Under the pieces are notes generated by a model that saw only the letters and a program-made list of their open reading frames with translations, was not told the DNA's origin and ran no database searches. This document shows, piece after piece, positions 16,650 through 24,426 of a stretch of DNA of 50,437 bases. Both the position numbers and the translations under genes were made by a program. Position 1 is the first letter of the stretch; the number at the start of each line of letters is the position of its first letter. This DNA comes from an uncultured Butyrivibrio sp. (lineage in GTDB: Bacteria; Bacillota; Clostridia; Lachnospirales; Lachnospiraceae): assembly GCA_910577605.1 (NCBI GenBank), contig CAJTON010000022.1, positions 1 to 50,437 on the forward strand. Reading direction: 5' to 3'.

Positions 16650-16883
16650 CTATTTCCGTCCAGTCTTTTCTTCTATGTACGCGCATACGTCCTTAACGGT
16701 CTTCAGCCCGTCCGCGTCCTCAAATTTAATGTCGTATTCGTCCTCAATGGACACCGCTAAAAGCATCATTGTAAGCGAATTAAGTCCCAAGTCCTCGGTC
16801 AGGGAGCTGTCCATTCCTATCTCGGAAGAGTCGACCTCCGGTATCACGTTTCCGAATATCTCCAAAAGCTTATCGTAAATCAT
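16650..16883 (-). CDS. Acyl carrier protein (second copy)
   Basis: This 77-residue acidic protein has the phosphopantetheine motif EDLGLNSLTMM with S36; Asn replaces the usual Asp before Ser. The GGAGG site for its ATG lies in the end of the upstream PlsC gene, with a one-base gap, so the two are translated together. Its place between PlsC and the patatin gene differs from the first ACP next to the synthase, suggesting separate duties, for example acyl transfer versus chain extension. Confidence 0.92.
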   Translation of the reverse strand: MIYDKLLEIFGNVIPEVDSSEIGMDSSLTEDLGLNSLTMMLLAVSIEDEYDIKFEDADGLKTVKDVCAYIEEKTGRK

Positions 16884-16884
16884 T

Positions 16885-17520
16885 TCAAAGTTCCTCCTTA
16901 ATCTTATGCTTAAGATCTATTACGATCTGTCTGAAGCGTTCGCTTTCTTTTTCAAGGTAGTCGGGTTTAAGCCCCTTGCCCTCTGCGGTAAGTTCTGTCG
17001 GTTCGCCGATAAGCATTTTCTGTCTACTGCCGAAAACCACCTTGTAGTCCCCGTCAACGGCGTACGGAACGATCTTCGCCTTAGTCATAACGGCAAGCAT
17101 TACGAAGCCGGACTTGAATTCCCTCGGTTCCTCATCCTTGCCGGTGCGGCCTTCGGGATAAATTATTACGGATTCGCCGTTTTTCATCGCCGCGGACGAA
17201 AGCCTCAGCCAGCCCGTGTCAAGTCCGAACCTATCCATAGGAATACATCTGTTGTTCCTTAGGAACCAGTTGAATTTCGGCTTCTCGTACCAATCCTTCG
17301 CCACAAGTATGCAGCCCTTGCTCGGCGCAAGAACCACCGATGTAAGCAGTCCGTCCATATGGCTCGTATGGTTGCCGACAAAAATCACCGGCTCGCCATA
17401 CTTGCATTTCTTCCTGTTCTTGTCTATGTATCTGACCTTCGGTCTGAAGCCTATCCTCACGAAAGCCGTCATAAGCCCGCGGCCCGCCTTCGCCGCCGCT
17501 TTCTGCAAAAACTCAAGCAT
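16885..17520 (-). CDS. PlsC-family acyltransferase (second copy)
   Basis: This 211-residue 1-acyl-glycerol-3-phosphate acyltransferase-like protein has NHTSHMD (H51, D56) and YPEGRTGK near 120, with a hydrophobic first helix. It is distinct in sequence from the other PlsC of the operon. It has a good AAAGGAG site and is followed immediately by an ACP gene, so it may use ACP-bound acyl groups directly. Confidence 0.9.
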   Translation of the reverse strand: MLEFLQKAAAKAGRGLMTAFVRIGFRPKVRYIDKNRKKCKYGEPVIFVGNHTSHMDGLLTSVVLAPSKGCILVAKDWYEKPKFNWFLRNNRCIPMDRFGLDTGWLRLSSAAMKNGESVIIYPEGRTGKDEEPREFKSGFVMLAVMTKAKIVPYAVDGDYKVVFGSRQKMLIGEPTELTAEGKGLKPDYLEKESERFRQIVIDLKHKIKEEL

Positions 17521-17534
17521 TCCCGCCGCTCCTT

Positions 17535-18119
17535 TTAGCCGTGAAACTGCCAGCCGATATACTGCATAACAGTAAGCAGACCAGCTATAACCAAAAGGAT
17601 TCCTCCTGTCCAGTATACTCTTTTGTCAAGTTCTCCGTTGCGGTACCCAACATAAACTCCGGCAATCACGATGCCTATAGTAAGAATACATATTACCGCG
17701 CCCATATGGACCGGGTTCAGCATCAAAAATCCGCAGGCGATTCCCGCGAAAAGCGTATAAATGCTCGTGCTTGACGCGATCGCGCAGGTCTTTTTAAAAT
17801 CAATGTCCGAGCGCGCCTCAGGCACAGCTTTTTTGAAATATATGATAAAAAGCTTTATGCCGCCTAAGACGATAAGAATAAACGCGGAGAGGATGCTCCA
17901 TACCTTCTGTACACTCTCCGACATATTCTCAATATGCAAAAGAGAAGCAATTCCGTATCCGATTGCCATTGCCACGACCTGCCACGCGCACACCATAAGG
18001 CACATGAGAACTATGCCCCTCGCCCGGACGCTGCCCAGCACCGAGCCCTGCGAAACGGCGATAGCGAACACGTCGAACGCCAGCCCGAAGCCTATAAGTA
18101 AAATCATTACGATATCCAT
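17535..18119 (-). CDS. DUF204 / MntP-like membrane protein
   Basis: Six hydrophobic helices in 194 residues, with FGLAFDVFAIAVSQGS in the first, match the DUF204 family that includes the manganese exporter MntP and the sporulation protein YtaF. The acidic residue of helix 1 is kept (FDVFA). The second conserved Asp, expected near the middle in the AIATSLDA-like repeat, is missing (AIASSTSIYTLFAG), so metal export is doubtful. The start at 18119 is preferred because GAAAGG precedes it; ATG at 18137 lacks a site. It is first in the lipid operon, 15 bases before PlsC. Confidence 0.75.
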   Translation of the reverse strand: MDIVMILLIGFGLAFDVFAIAVSQGSVLGSVRARGIVLMCLMVCAWQVVAMAIGYGIASLLHIENMSESVQKVWSILSAFILIVLGGIKLFIIYFKKAVPEARSDIDFKKTCAIASSTSIYTLFAGIACGFLMLNPVHMGAVICILTIGIVIAGVYVGYRNGELDKRVYWTGGILLVIAGLLTVMQYIGWQFHG

Positions 18120-18239
18120 TAAATCAAAGCCTTTCATTCAGGAATCCGACTTGACATTTTCCTTGAATCATACCTCTGAATTTTATAAAAAAAAATACAC
18201 AAAATCCATATACAAATTGAATTTCATGTATTTTACGAC

Positions 18240-18288
18240 TACATTTTACCCAAAATGTAAAAAGCGGCTACATTTTTGGTAAAATGTA
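18240..18288. promoter_or_regulatory. Two 20-bp palindromes, probable TetR operators
   Basis: TACATTTT-N4-AAAATGTA occurs twice, at 18240-18259 and 18269-18288, each with perfect 8-base arms and centres 29 bases apart. They lie between the tetR gene and the first gene of the lipid operon on the same strand. This is the size and symmetry expected for a TetR-family operator, so the adjacent regulator probably acts here on the operon. Confidence 0.7.
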
Positions 18289-18292
18289 GCCG
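18265..18292 (-). terminator. Terminator-like stem directly after tetR
   Basis: CGGCTACATTTT and AAAATGTAGCCG are perfect 12-base arms around a 4-base loop, starting one base after the tetR stop, and CTTTTT follows on the minus strand. The same DNA contains the second palindrome, so the site may both stop tetR transcription and bind a regulator. Confidence 0.55.
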
Positions 18293-18841
18293 TCAGTCCA
18301 AAAGTTCAAATATCGTGTGCTTCATAAGATATGTGTACATATTAATAATTTCTTCAATGGTGCTCTCGCCCGCCTCAAAAAGAGCGTACCTGATGACGGT
18401 GATTATACCGCTAACATAATATCTGACGGCAAGCCCCGCCGACACCGGAGAATCCTTGACCGCCTTCTTATGGCTGTACGCCTTTTCGATTATCTCTTTA
18501 AGGCGCTCCGAAAGCGTCGCCTCAAAACCGTTCTGACCGATTATGTCAAACGCTTTCCGGTAATACTCACGGTCCTCATAAAATCCCGTAAGGATTATCC
18601 GTACCGCCTCGTCGCCCTCGCCCGAATCAAGCTTTAACGCCGCCGCCTTGAGTATCTCCTCCTGAACTATCCATTCCACAAGCTCGTACTTATCGTGAAA
18701 ATGATTGTAAAAGGTAGGTCTTATCACATTAGCGTGATCCGTTATCGTCTTTATTGTAATTTTCTCAAAGGGCATCTGCTGCAACAGCTCCTTAAAGCTG
18801 TTTGCTATAAGCCGCTTCGTAAGCTCCTTTATCTGTTCCAT
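18293..18841 (-). CDS. TetR/AcrR-family regulator of the lipid operon
   Basis: The N-terminal helix-turn-helix (FEKITIKTITDHANVIRPTF, then YNHFHDKYELVEWIV) is typical of TetR proteins, here of the group with a TetR_C_8-like C-terminal domain. Length is 182. It lies upstream of and parallel to the 12-gene lipid operon, with two palindromic sites between them. It has its own promoter at 18871-18899. TetR regulators of fatty-acid genes often sense acyl-CoA or acyl-ACP; whether this one does is unknown. Confidence 0.9.
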   Translation of the reverse strand: MEQIKELTKRLIANSFKELLQQMPFEKITIKTITDHANVIRPTFYNHFHDKYELVEWIVQEEILKAAALKLDSGEGDEAVRIILTGFYEDREYYRKAFDIIGQNGFEATLSERLKEIIEKAYSHKKAVKDSPVSAGLAVRYYVSGIITVIRYALFEAGESTIEEIINMYTYLMKHTIFELLD

Positions 18842-18870
18842 ACCGCACCTATCGCATACTCCTGTTGTTT

Positions 18871-18899
18871 AGTTTACCACAAACACGGAAAAAATGCAA
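18871..18899 (-). promoter_or_regulatory. Sigma-A promoter of tetR
   Basis: On the minus strand TTGCAT (18894-18899) and TAAACT (18871-18876) are 17 bases apart, about 30 bases before the start codon at 18841. Confidence 0.6.
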
Positions 18900-18967
18900 T
18901 TATGACGGAAAAAATACGGATTGTCCGGCGTTTTACATGTTTTTTTAATTTTAATCTGCGGCAAAAT

Positions 18968-19477
18968 TTACTTACGACCGACCAAAGCGGCAGTAATCTG
19001 CTCTTCGGTCATTTCTCCGTATATGTTTTTCAGATATCCTCCCTCCTCGATCTCTTCCATAATTTTACCTGCTTCAATTTCAGCAGTTTCCTGCGTGTAT
19101 TTCCCCTCATTAAAAACGATTTCTCCGTTTTCCAGCTCAATAATATCTTTGCAGTATAACCGCCAGTGCTCGATCGAAGGGTTCCACGCCACACATTTGT
19201 CATTCTCGCGGTTCTTTATCCTAAAGCAGGTGTTATATTTATCGGTCTCTCCCGCCCTTTTCATCCACTCTCCCAAACTTTCCGAAAACAAGTTCAGTTC
19301 AATCTCAAATTTATGTTTTTCCAGAATCCGTATCAACTCGTTCAGCTCATTTTGGCTTTTTATATGAATTACAAAATCTGTATTGATATTCTGGGGATTA
19401 TTCAAAATTCTGTTTATCTGTTCCAATGTCGTATCTCCGATCGCAAAATATATTGATTCCACGATGATTGTATCCAT
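18968..19477 (-). CDS. Hypothetical protein following the helicase-nuclease
   Basis: This soluble, Glu-rich protein of 169 residues has no membrane segment or motif I recognise. It starts 24 bases after the helicase-nuclease gene on the same strand, with no terminator visible between, so the pair is probably one operon. The ATG at 19477 is used; a TTG at 19495 preceded by GGGGG is an alternative. It could be an accessory protein for the helicase, but nothing in its sequence shows a function. Confidence 0.6.
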   Translation of the reverse strand: MDTIIVESIYFAIGDTTLEQINRILNNPQNINTDFVIHIKSQNELNELIRILEKHKFEIELNLFSESLGEWMKRAGETDKYNTCFRIKNRENDKCVAWNPSIEHWRLYCKDIIELENGEIVFNEGKYTQETAEIEAGKIMEEIEEGGYLKNIYGEMTEEQITAALVGRK

Positions 19478-19501
19478 TCTGGCTACCAGATGCAACCCCC
19501 G

Positions 19502-22231
19502 TTATTCAATCAATTTATCCAACATCTCTATAATTTTTCCTTTTTCGCCGCTACCATTAGTTTTAAATCTCAGCAACGGAATTTCATACAGTTCCATAAT
19601 ATGATTTTTTAATATGTCTCTTGAAGCCTGAATTGTATTCTCTTTATGATATTCATATCCGTCAACTTCAATCGCCAAGACAGGTTTTTTACCAATTCTG
19701 TTATAAATCAAAAAATCCAAATGTGTTGCCGGATTCATTGCATATTGACATTCCTGTTCATTTAACAATTCTAGATTTTTAATTAACATATTCAATGGAA
19801 AGTGGCAAATAATATCAAAACTTGAATATTTGCTTTCAGATATAATTTGCTCTATCAATGAATACATCAGATTCTCTGAATCATATTCTGATACTTTTTT
19901 ATTTTTTTGCAAATATGTCATTCTTTCTTTCGTGTACTGTTTATAGAGATAATCAAAAACTGAATAAATTTTACTTTCCGTCACCTCAAAGTTATTATAT
20001 TGAATATAATTTATCAAATCTATTATATTGCGTTCTTTCGTTTGTTTATTTCCTGTTACGACCAACATCAATCTCTTTTTTGCCCTTGACACCGCAACAT
20101 TAACTAAATACCGATCATCTGCAAAATCAGAAATCTCATCGTCTACAGTAGATATAATAATATTTTCTTTCTCCCTGCCCTGAAACTTATGTACTGTAGC
20201 AACATCAATACCTTTTATTTCCTCGCTTAATGCTTCTACCTGATTTTTGTACGGCGCTATAATTCCAGTATTTTCTGGGTCTAAATTATATTTTGGTATA
20301 ATTTCATTTTTAATAACATCTATCTGACGTTGGCTATAATGATTGCGTTCATGATTTCCTGCAACTGTTTGCACCACCGACAAGACATCCTCTTCTCCAT
20401 TGTCCTTTGTCATTATAATCAATTCACCCCTATAAAATTTCTGATTGCAAAAATCAATTATTTTAGGGTGACATCTATAATGCTCTCTCAACAATGTTTG
20501 TGTTACATTTGGCAGAACCTCCAAAATGGATTGCAGAAAGCTCTTTGTATACTGGTATCCTTCATTCACATTAAAGTTTTCAAATATAACTTTTGATTCC
20601 GCTTCTATATCGTCTGTAACAACATGAGGAAGCTGCTTTGTATCACCGACAATAACAATATTTTTTGCGCATGAAAGTGCTAATGCCCCAGTCGCAATAT
20701 CTATCTGTGATGCCTCATCCATGATAAGATAATCGTATACTACACTTGAATTTAAGCTATTCCTTGATGAAAATGTCGTACTTAATATAACTGGGTATTC
20801 ATCCAAAACCTCATATGGCTTATTCCACAAATTGTCTTCACAAAAAATTTTTCTACTGTCGTTTCTTCCATATTTTCTTGCCAGTTTGTCTTTTAACACA
20901 ACCATTGATTGGCTGCATAAATCTTGAAGAAGATTCTTATTCACACTAGTTAAGTACTTCTCAATGTCTGCAATCTCAGCAGATAACTCCGCTTGTTTTG
21001 CATTATAATACATAGCTTGAAAAGTTGTAATTATCTTTGAAATACCTTGATTATAGAAATTCCAATCTGTTGCCCCATATTTCAAAAAAGCCTTTATCTT
21101 AAACCAAAATCCTATTGCTGTTTTCTTTTCTGAAATCAACTGACACTCCTGCCACAACGCCATCCAATGCCTTGAGGACAGATTTTTTTTGAACTTTATG
21201 CTTTCTGTATTAACATCGGATTCATCGACGTATTGATTGAAGTATTCCTGTTCAGTGAGCAACTGTGAAATCTCCTGTCTTAAACATGCCAGTTTCTCCT
21301 GCTTATCAAAAACAACTTTTAGCTGAGCTGATTGCTCTGCTATTCTATTCCACAAATCGTTTGGATTTTCTTCTGTTTTCCACAAAGAAAAATCGGGATA
21401 ATTTGTCTCCTGATGTTCAATAAACTGTTTCTTGTTTTCATAACTTCCTAATATCGCGGCAACAAAACCCAAATTATACTTGGAAGAGGCTAATTTTTCA
21501 TATACATTTTCAATCGCCGGATTATTGTTGGATACTATCTGCACAGTTTTTCCTTGCATTAATAAATTAGCAATAATATTCAATATCGTTTGTGTCTTAC
21601 CTGTTCCGGGCGGTCCCTGTATAACACTTATCTGATTCTCCATAGCATTTTTTACAGCCTTATATTGACTGTTATTGCATCCAAACGGAAAAATTGGTAT
21701 ACATTCACTCCTCATTTCCCCAGATTGCAATGACGACGGATCTAAATACTTAGCTAATGCTACATCACTGCCTATAAAAGAGATTTTGTCAAATCTCTTA
21801 ACCAATAACTTTTCACCAGTTTCTTTATTCTTAATATCATTCAAACGTGCAATTTGCTTTATGTATTGAAATACATTCGCACATTTGTCTTGACTAAGAC
21901 AAGATTCAATAATTTGTAATTCACTCCGGAGATAATCTCTTTCACTACCATTGTCAAAACAAATATGCCAATATAACTCGTATGTACCTTTAAATTCATA
22001 TATAGCCTTAATGCCAAAGAACTCACGTCCTCCTCTGCTAATATGATACATATTCGTATTTAAAACCTTAGGGTTTTTTAGCCATTCTACATTATAATAC
22101 GCATATGGATATATTTTTTCACTATTAAATTTGACATCCCACTTCTGAGTAGCTCTATTGTACATGCATGACTTTATTTCAGATGTCTTTATTTCGCCTT
22201 TAATAATAATCATATTGTATTTTGTATTCAT
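19502..22231 (-). CDS. SF1 (Upf1-like) helicase with C-terminal PD-(D/E)xK-type nuclease domain
   Basis: The 909-residue protein has an N-terminal region of unknown fold, then Walker A QGPPGTGKTQTILN (about 205-218), a coiled insertion, motif II LIMDEASQID, motif III VGDTKQLPHV, motif IV-like LREHYRCHPKIIDF, motif V VHKFQGREKENIII and motif VI NVAVSRAKKRLMLV. The last roughly 110 residues carry THLDFLIYN and VLAIEVDGYEYH, the D...ExD pattern of restriction-type nucleases (DUF559/DUF2726/Vsr-like). Helicase-nuclease fusions of this type occur in phage-defence islands. The ATG at 22231 with GGTGAT upstream is preferred over TTG at 22258. Codon use is visibly AT-rich compared with its neighbours, suggesting transfer. 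Confidence 0.88.
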   Translation of the reverse strand: MNTKYNMIIIKGEIKTSEIKSCMYNRATQKWDVKFNSEKIYPYAYYNVEWLKNPKVLNTNMYHISRGGREFFGIKAIYEFKGTYELYWHICFDNGSERDYLRSELQIIESCLSQDKCANVFQYIKQIARLNDIKNKETGEKLLVKRFDKISFIGSDVALAKYLDPSSLQSGEMRSECIPIFPFGCNNSQYKAVKNAMENQISVIQGPPGTGKTQTILNIIANLLMQGKTVQIVSNNNPAIENVYEKLASSKYNLGFVAAILGSYENKKQFIEHQETNYPDFSLWKTEENPNDLWNRIAEQSAQLKVVFDKQEKLACLRQEISQLLTEQEYFNQYVDESDVNTESIKFKKNLSSRHWMALWQECQLISEKKTAIGFWFKIKAFLKYGATDWNFYNQGISKIITTFQAMYYNAKQAELSAEIADIEKYLTSVNKNLLQDLCSQSMVVLKDKLARKYGRNDSRKIFCEDNLWNKPYEVLDEYPVILSTTFSSRNSLNSSVVYDYLIMDEASQIDIATGALALSCAKNIVIVGDTKQLPHVVTDDIEAESKVIFENFNVNEGYQYTKSFLQSILEVLPNVTQTLLREHYRCHPKIIDFCNQKFYRGELIIMTKDNGEEDVLSVVQTVAGNHERNHYSQRQIDVIKNEIIPKYNLDPENTGIIAPYKNQVEALSEEIKGIDVATVHKFQGREKENIIISTVDDEISDFADDRYLVNVAVSRAKKRLMLVVTGNKQTKERNIIDLINYIQYNNFEVTESKIYSVFDYLYKQYTKERMTYLQKNKKVSEYDSENLMYSLIEQIISESKYSSFDIICHFPLNMLIKNLELLNEQECQYAMNPATHLDFLIYNRIGKKPVLAIEVDGYEYHKENTIQASRDILKNHIMELYEIPLLRFKTNGSGEKGKIIEMLDKLIE

Positions 22232-22323
22232 TTGTTTATCACCATTTCTTATTCTCAAACTAATTACCTTCAGATTACTTATCTATATCGTATTGTTCGT
22301 ACGTATTTCCTCCAAAGTCCAAT

Positions 22324-23100
22324 TCATTCCACCTTTTCAAATTCTATCCACCTCAGATTCTCTTTATCGCACAACTCATTATAAGAAAAACGCATCTCTT
22401 CGGGAAGAGCATGGAAAATGTCGCCGTCGCATTTGTAGTTTATGGCACTTGTTATTCCCGATTCAATATATTGGTTATTTTCATATATGTAATTATCTTC
22501 TCCTAGCAATTTTTGTTCGCGATATATCGAGCCGCCCCTTGTGCTTTGAATCATAATAAATTCACTATCCGGCTTGCTCCGTGCCGCGTAAATAAGCTGT
22601 TCCTCTCTCATAAGTTCTATTCTAATCTCCAGCCTGCCGTTAAGCTCGCTGACATATGCGTAGCCTGTCGGCTTCGTATCTTCGCCAAAAATATACAGAA
22701 CAAAACAATCCCACAGCATATTCAGATTATTGTCATATCTTGTTACGGGAATTAAAGAAATATAATACCCTCTGCGGTTTAAAAATTTGTCATAAGCCTT
22801 ATAGTCTTCCTCCGTGTTATATTCCTTTTTACCGCTTAAATGCTTCTCCCGTTCTCTGCTCATTTGAATACGGCACTCTTTTATTGCGTCGTCAACCAGA
22901 CTGTCCGCGTCCTCAAGATATATAACCTCCCCTTCTTCTATCCTCTTCTGTGAAAGTGTATATATATCCTTATAAGTATAATATTTATCCCAGTCAATTT
23001 TATCCTCTGAAATTGTCGGTGTACGCTGTACAGAAGCCTCTCCGCACGCAGTGCAAAGACAAAGCGTTGTAAAAAATATAAGCATCAATTTTTTTATCAT
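22324..23100 (-). CDS. Putative lipoprotein
   Basis: KKLMLIFFTTLCLCTAC is a lipoprotein signal with the lipid-modified cysteine probably the C of CTAC (residue 19). The remaining 240 residues are polar and rich in Glu, Tyr and Arg, with no domain I recognise. It lies 15 bases after the secreted papain-like gene on the same strand and is probably co-expressed with it at the cell surface. Confidence 0.75.
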   Translation of the reverse strand: MIKKLMLIFFTTLCLCTACGEASVQRTPTISEDKIDWDKYYTYKDIYTLSQKRIEEGEVIYLEDADSLVDDAIKECRIQMSREREKHLSGKKEYNTEEDYKAYDKFLNRRGYYISLIPVTRYDNNLNMLWDCFVLYIFGEDTKPTGYAYVSELNGRLEIRIELMREEQLIYAARSKPDSEFIMIQSTRGGSIYREQKLLGEDNYIYENNQYIESGITSAINYKCDGDIFHALPEEMRFSYNELCDKENLRWIEFEKVE

Positions 23101-23115
23101 AACCTTACCCCCTGA

Positions 23116-24306
23116 CTAATACATTGAAAGTGTCTGTATCCACTGATATGCTTTATCTCCTTTTACAAAGAAAATATATTCTCCATAATTTACTTTATGG
23201 TAATTGTCCCCCAAATCTTTAAGTGCCCCAGTATCCTTATTTTTACCATCTACCGAATCCCAGAAATACATATAATTCTCGCTGTACTTTTTCCCCTGCT
23301 CATAGCCCATGAGCGTAACGGTGTGCCCTGTTTTATATTCCGCGGTATCGACCGTAAGCACCGCGACAGGATAGCCCCCGTCGATGTTCCTCTTCATGTT
23401 TTCCCAGCTTATGCAGTCGTCCGTTCTCCTGTAATCGACGCTGTAATATGAAAGCGCAAGCTTCATATCCTCTATGTCGCCGCCGGAATAGAAGCCGATT
23501 CCCATACGGTTGCAGATGTCATATCCCGTGTAATATGTCCAGTTAAGCGTATTTACTATGTTTGCCACCACACACGCCCAGCACATTTCCGTATTATACT
23601 GCCTTTGCGGACTTCTCAAAGGAATTATTTTTCCGAATCTCAAATTGTCAAACGGCTCTGTATCAGTCTTCACTGGAGTCACCGCCTTAAAGTTACTGAT
23701 TTTATCTGATATTATACGACTCTTTTCCTCGTAACTTTTAGGTAAAAACGACAGCTCATCCGCGTCAAGATTTGCACCGGACCGATACACAGCGGATGTA
23801 TCCAGATTTCTTTCTCCGCTGTTTTTCGTCTCATAGCATAGCTCGCCGTCAATTACATAAAACAAAACTTCACTGTCAGGATAATCTAACTCATTCAGCA
23901 AATAAATCATTTCTCCTCCCATTGAAAGCTCATGGACGTAACCGCCCTCCGTCCCTATCACCGCGAGCAGAAACTCCGTTTTTCCGTCCTCAAGAAGCGG
24001 ATAGTAATAAATTTCGTCCTGATATTCGTCAAAATTGTATATGATATACGGAGCACCAAGCTTTAAATTATAATCTATGGAATCATCATTTTTAATATCT
24101 CTCGCAAAGCAGACTGCGGAAGCCATAATCTCCGGCAGGCTGTCACTGACATATTCCTTTGCAGAAGCCGGAACAAATCCGCCCGGATTCCATACATTCG
24201 TACCGCCCGCATCCTGCGCATTTACGACATATACAAGCACTTTGACAAAAGAGAGGAATACCGCAACAATAAAAGCAGTCAGTCTCTTAATATTTCTTGT
24301 CCTAAT
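23116..24306 (-). CDS. Secreted papain-like (C39/staphopain-like) cysteine peptidase
   Basis: After an N-terminal hydrophobic signal (LTAFIVAVFLSFVKVLVYVV) comes a region of about 190 residues, then a papain-like domain. It contains the Cys region NTEMCWACVVANIVN, the His motif GHTVTLMGYEQ and an Asp in MYFWDSVDG, so the triad looks complete. The start is unusual: AGGAGG at 24314-24319 lies 7 bases before an in-frame ATT at 24306, while the only in-frame ATG (24366) sits inside a terminator stem. I therefore end the feature at 24306; the ATG alternative gives 416 residues. It is paired with a lipoprotein gene downstream. Confidence 0.8.
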   Translation of the reverse strand: MRTRNIKRLTAFIVAVFLSFVKVLVYVVNAQDAGGTNVWNPGGFVPASAKEYVSDSLPEIMASAVCFARDIKNDDSIDYNLKLGAPYIIYNFDEYQDEIYYYPLLEDGKTEFLLAVIGTEGGYVHELSMGGEMIYLLNELDYPDSEVLFYVIDGELCYETKNSGERNLDTSAVYRSGANLDADELSFLPKSYEEKSRIISDKISNFKAVTPVKTDTEPFDNLRFGKIIPLRSPQRQYNTEMCWACVVANIVNTLNWTYYTGYDICNRMGIGFYSGGDIEDMKLALSYYSVDYRRTDDCISWENMKRNIDGGYPVAVLTVDTAEYKTGHTVTLMGYEQGKKYSENYMYFWDSVDGKNKDTGALKDLGDNYHKVNYGEYIFFVKGDKAYQWIQTLSMY

Positions 24307-24357
24307 ATCATATCCTCCTATTCTAATAATTTCTAACGTGTTTCTACTACAAATAAT

Positions 24358-24389
24358 AAAACACATTTCCCGTCAGGTCAATGTGTTTT
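24358..24389 (-). terminator. Terminator-like hairpin after the DegV gene
   Basis: AAAACACATT and AATGTGTTTT are perfect 10-base arms with a 12-base loop, lying 38 bases past the DegV stop on the minus strand. The second arm ends in TTTT and is followed by an AT-rich run. Confidence 0.6.
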
Positions 24390-24426
24390 ACTTCAAAATC
24401 ATTTTATTTTCTATCTGATATGAACC

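Noticed and set aside
18119..18240. Exact promoter of the lipid operon
   Set aside because: Several AT-rich hexamers are present, but no pair has both good matches and 16-18 base spacing, so no promoter is claimed.
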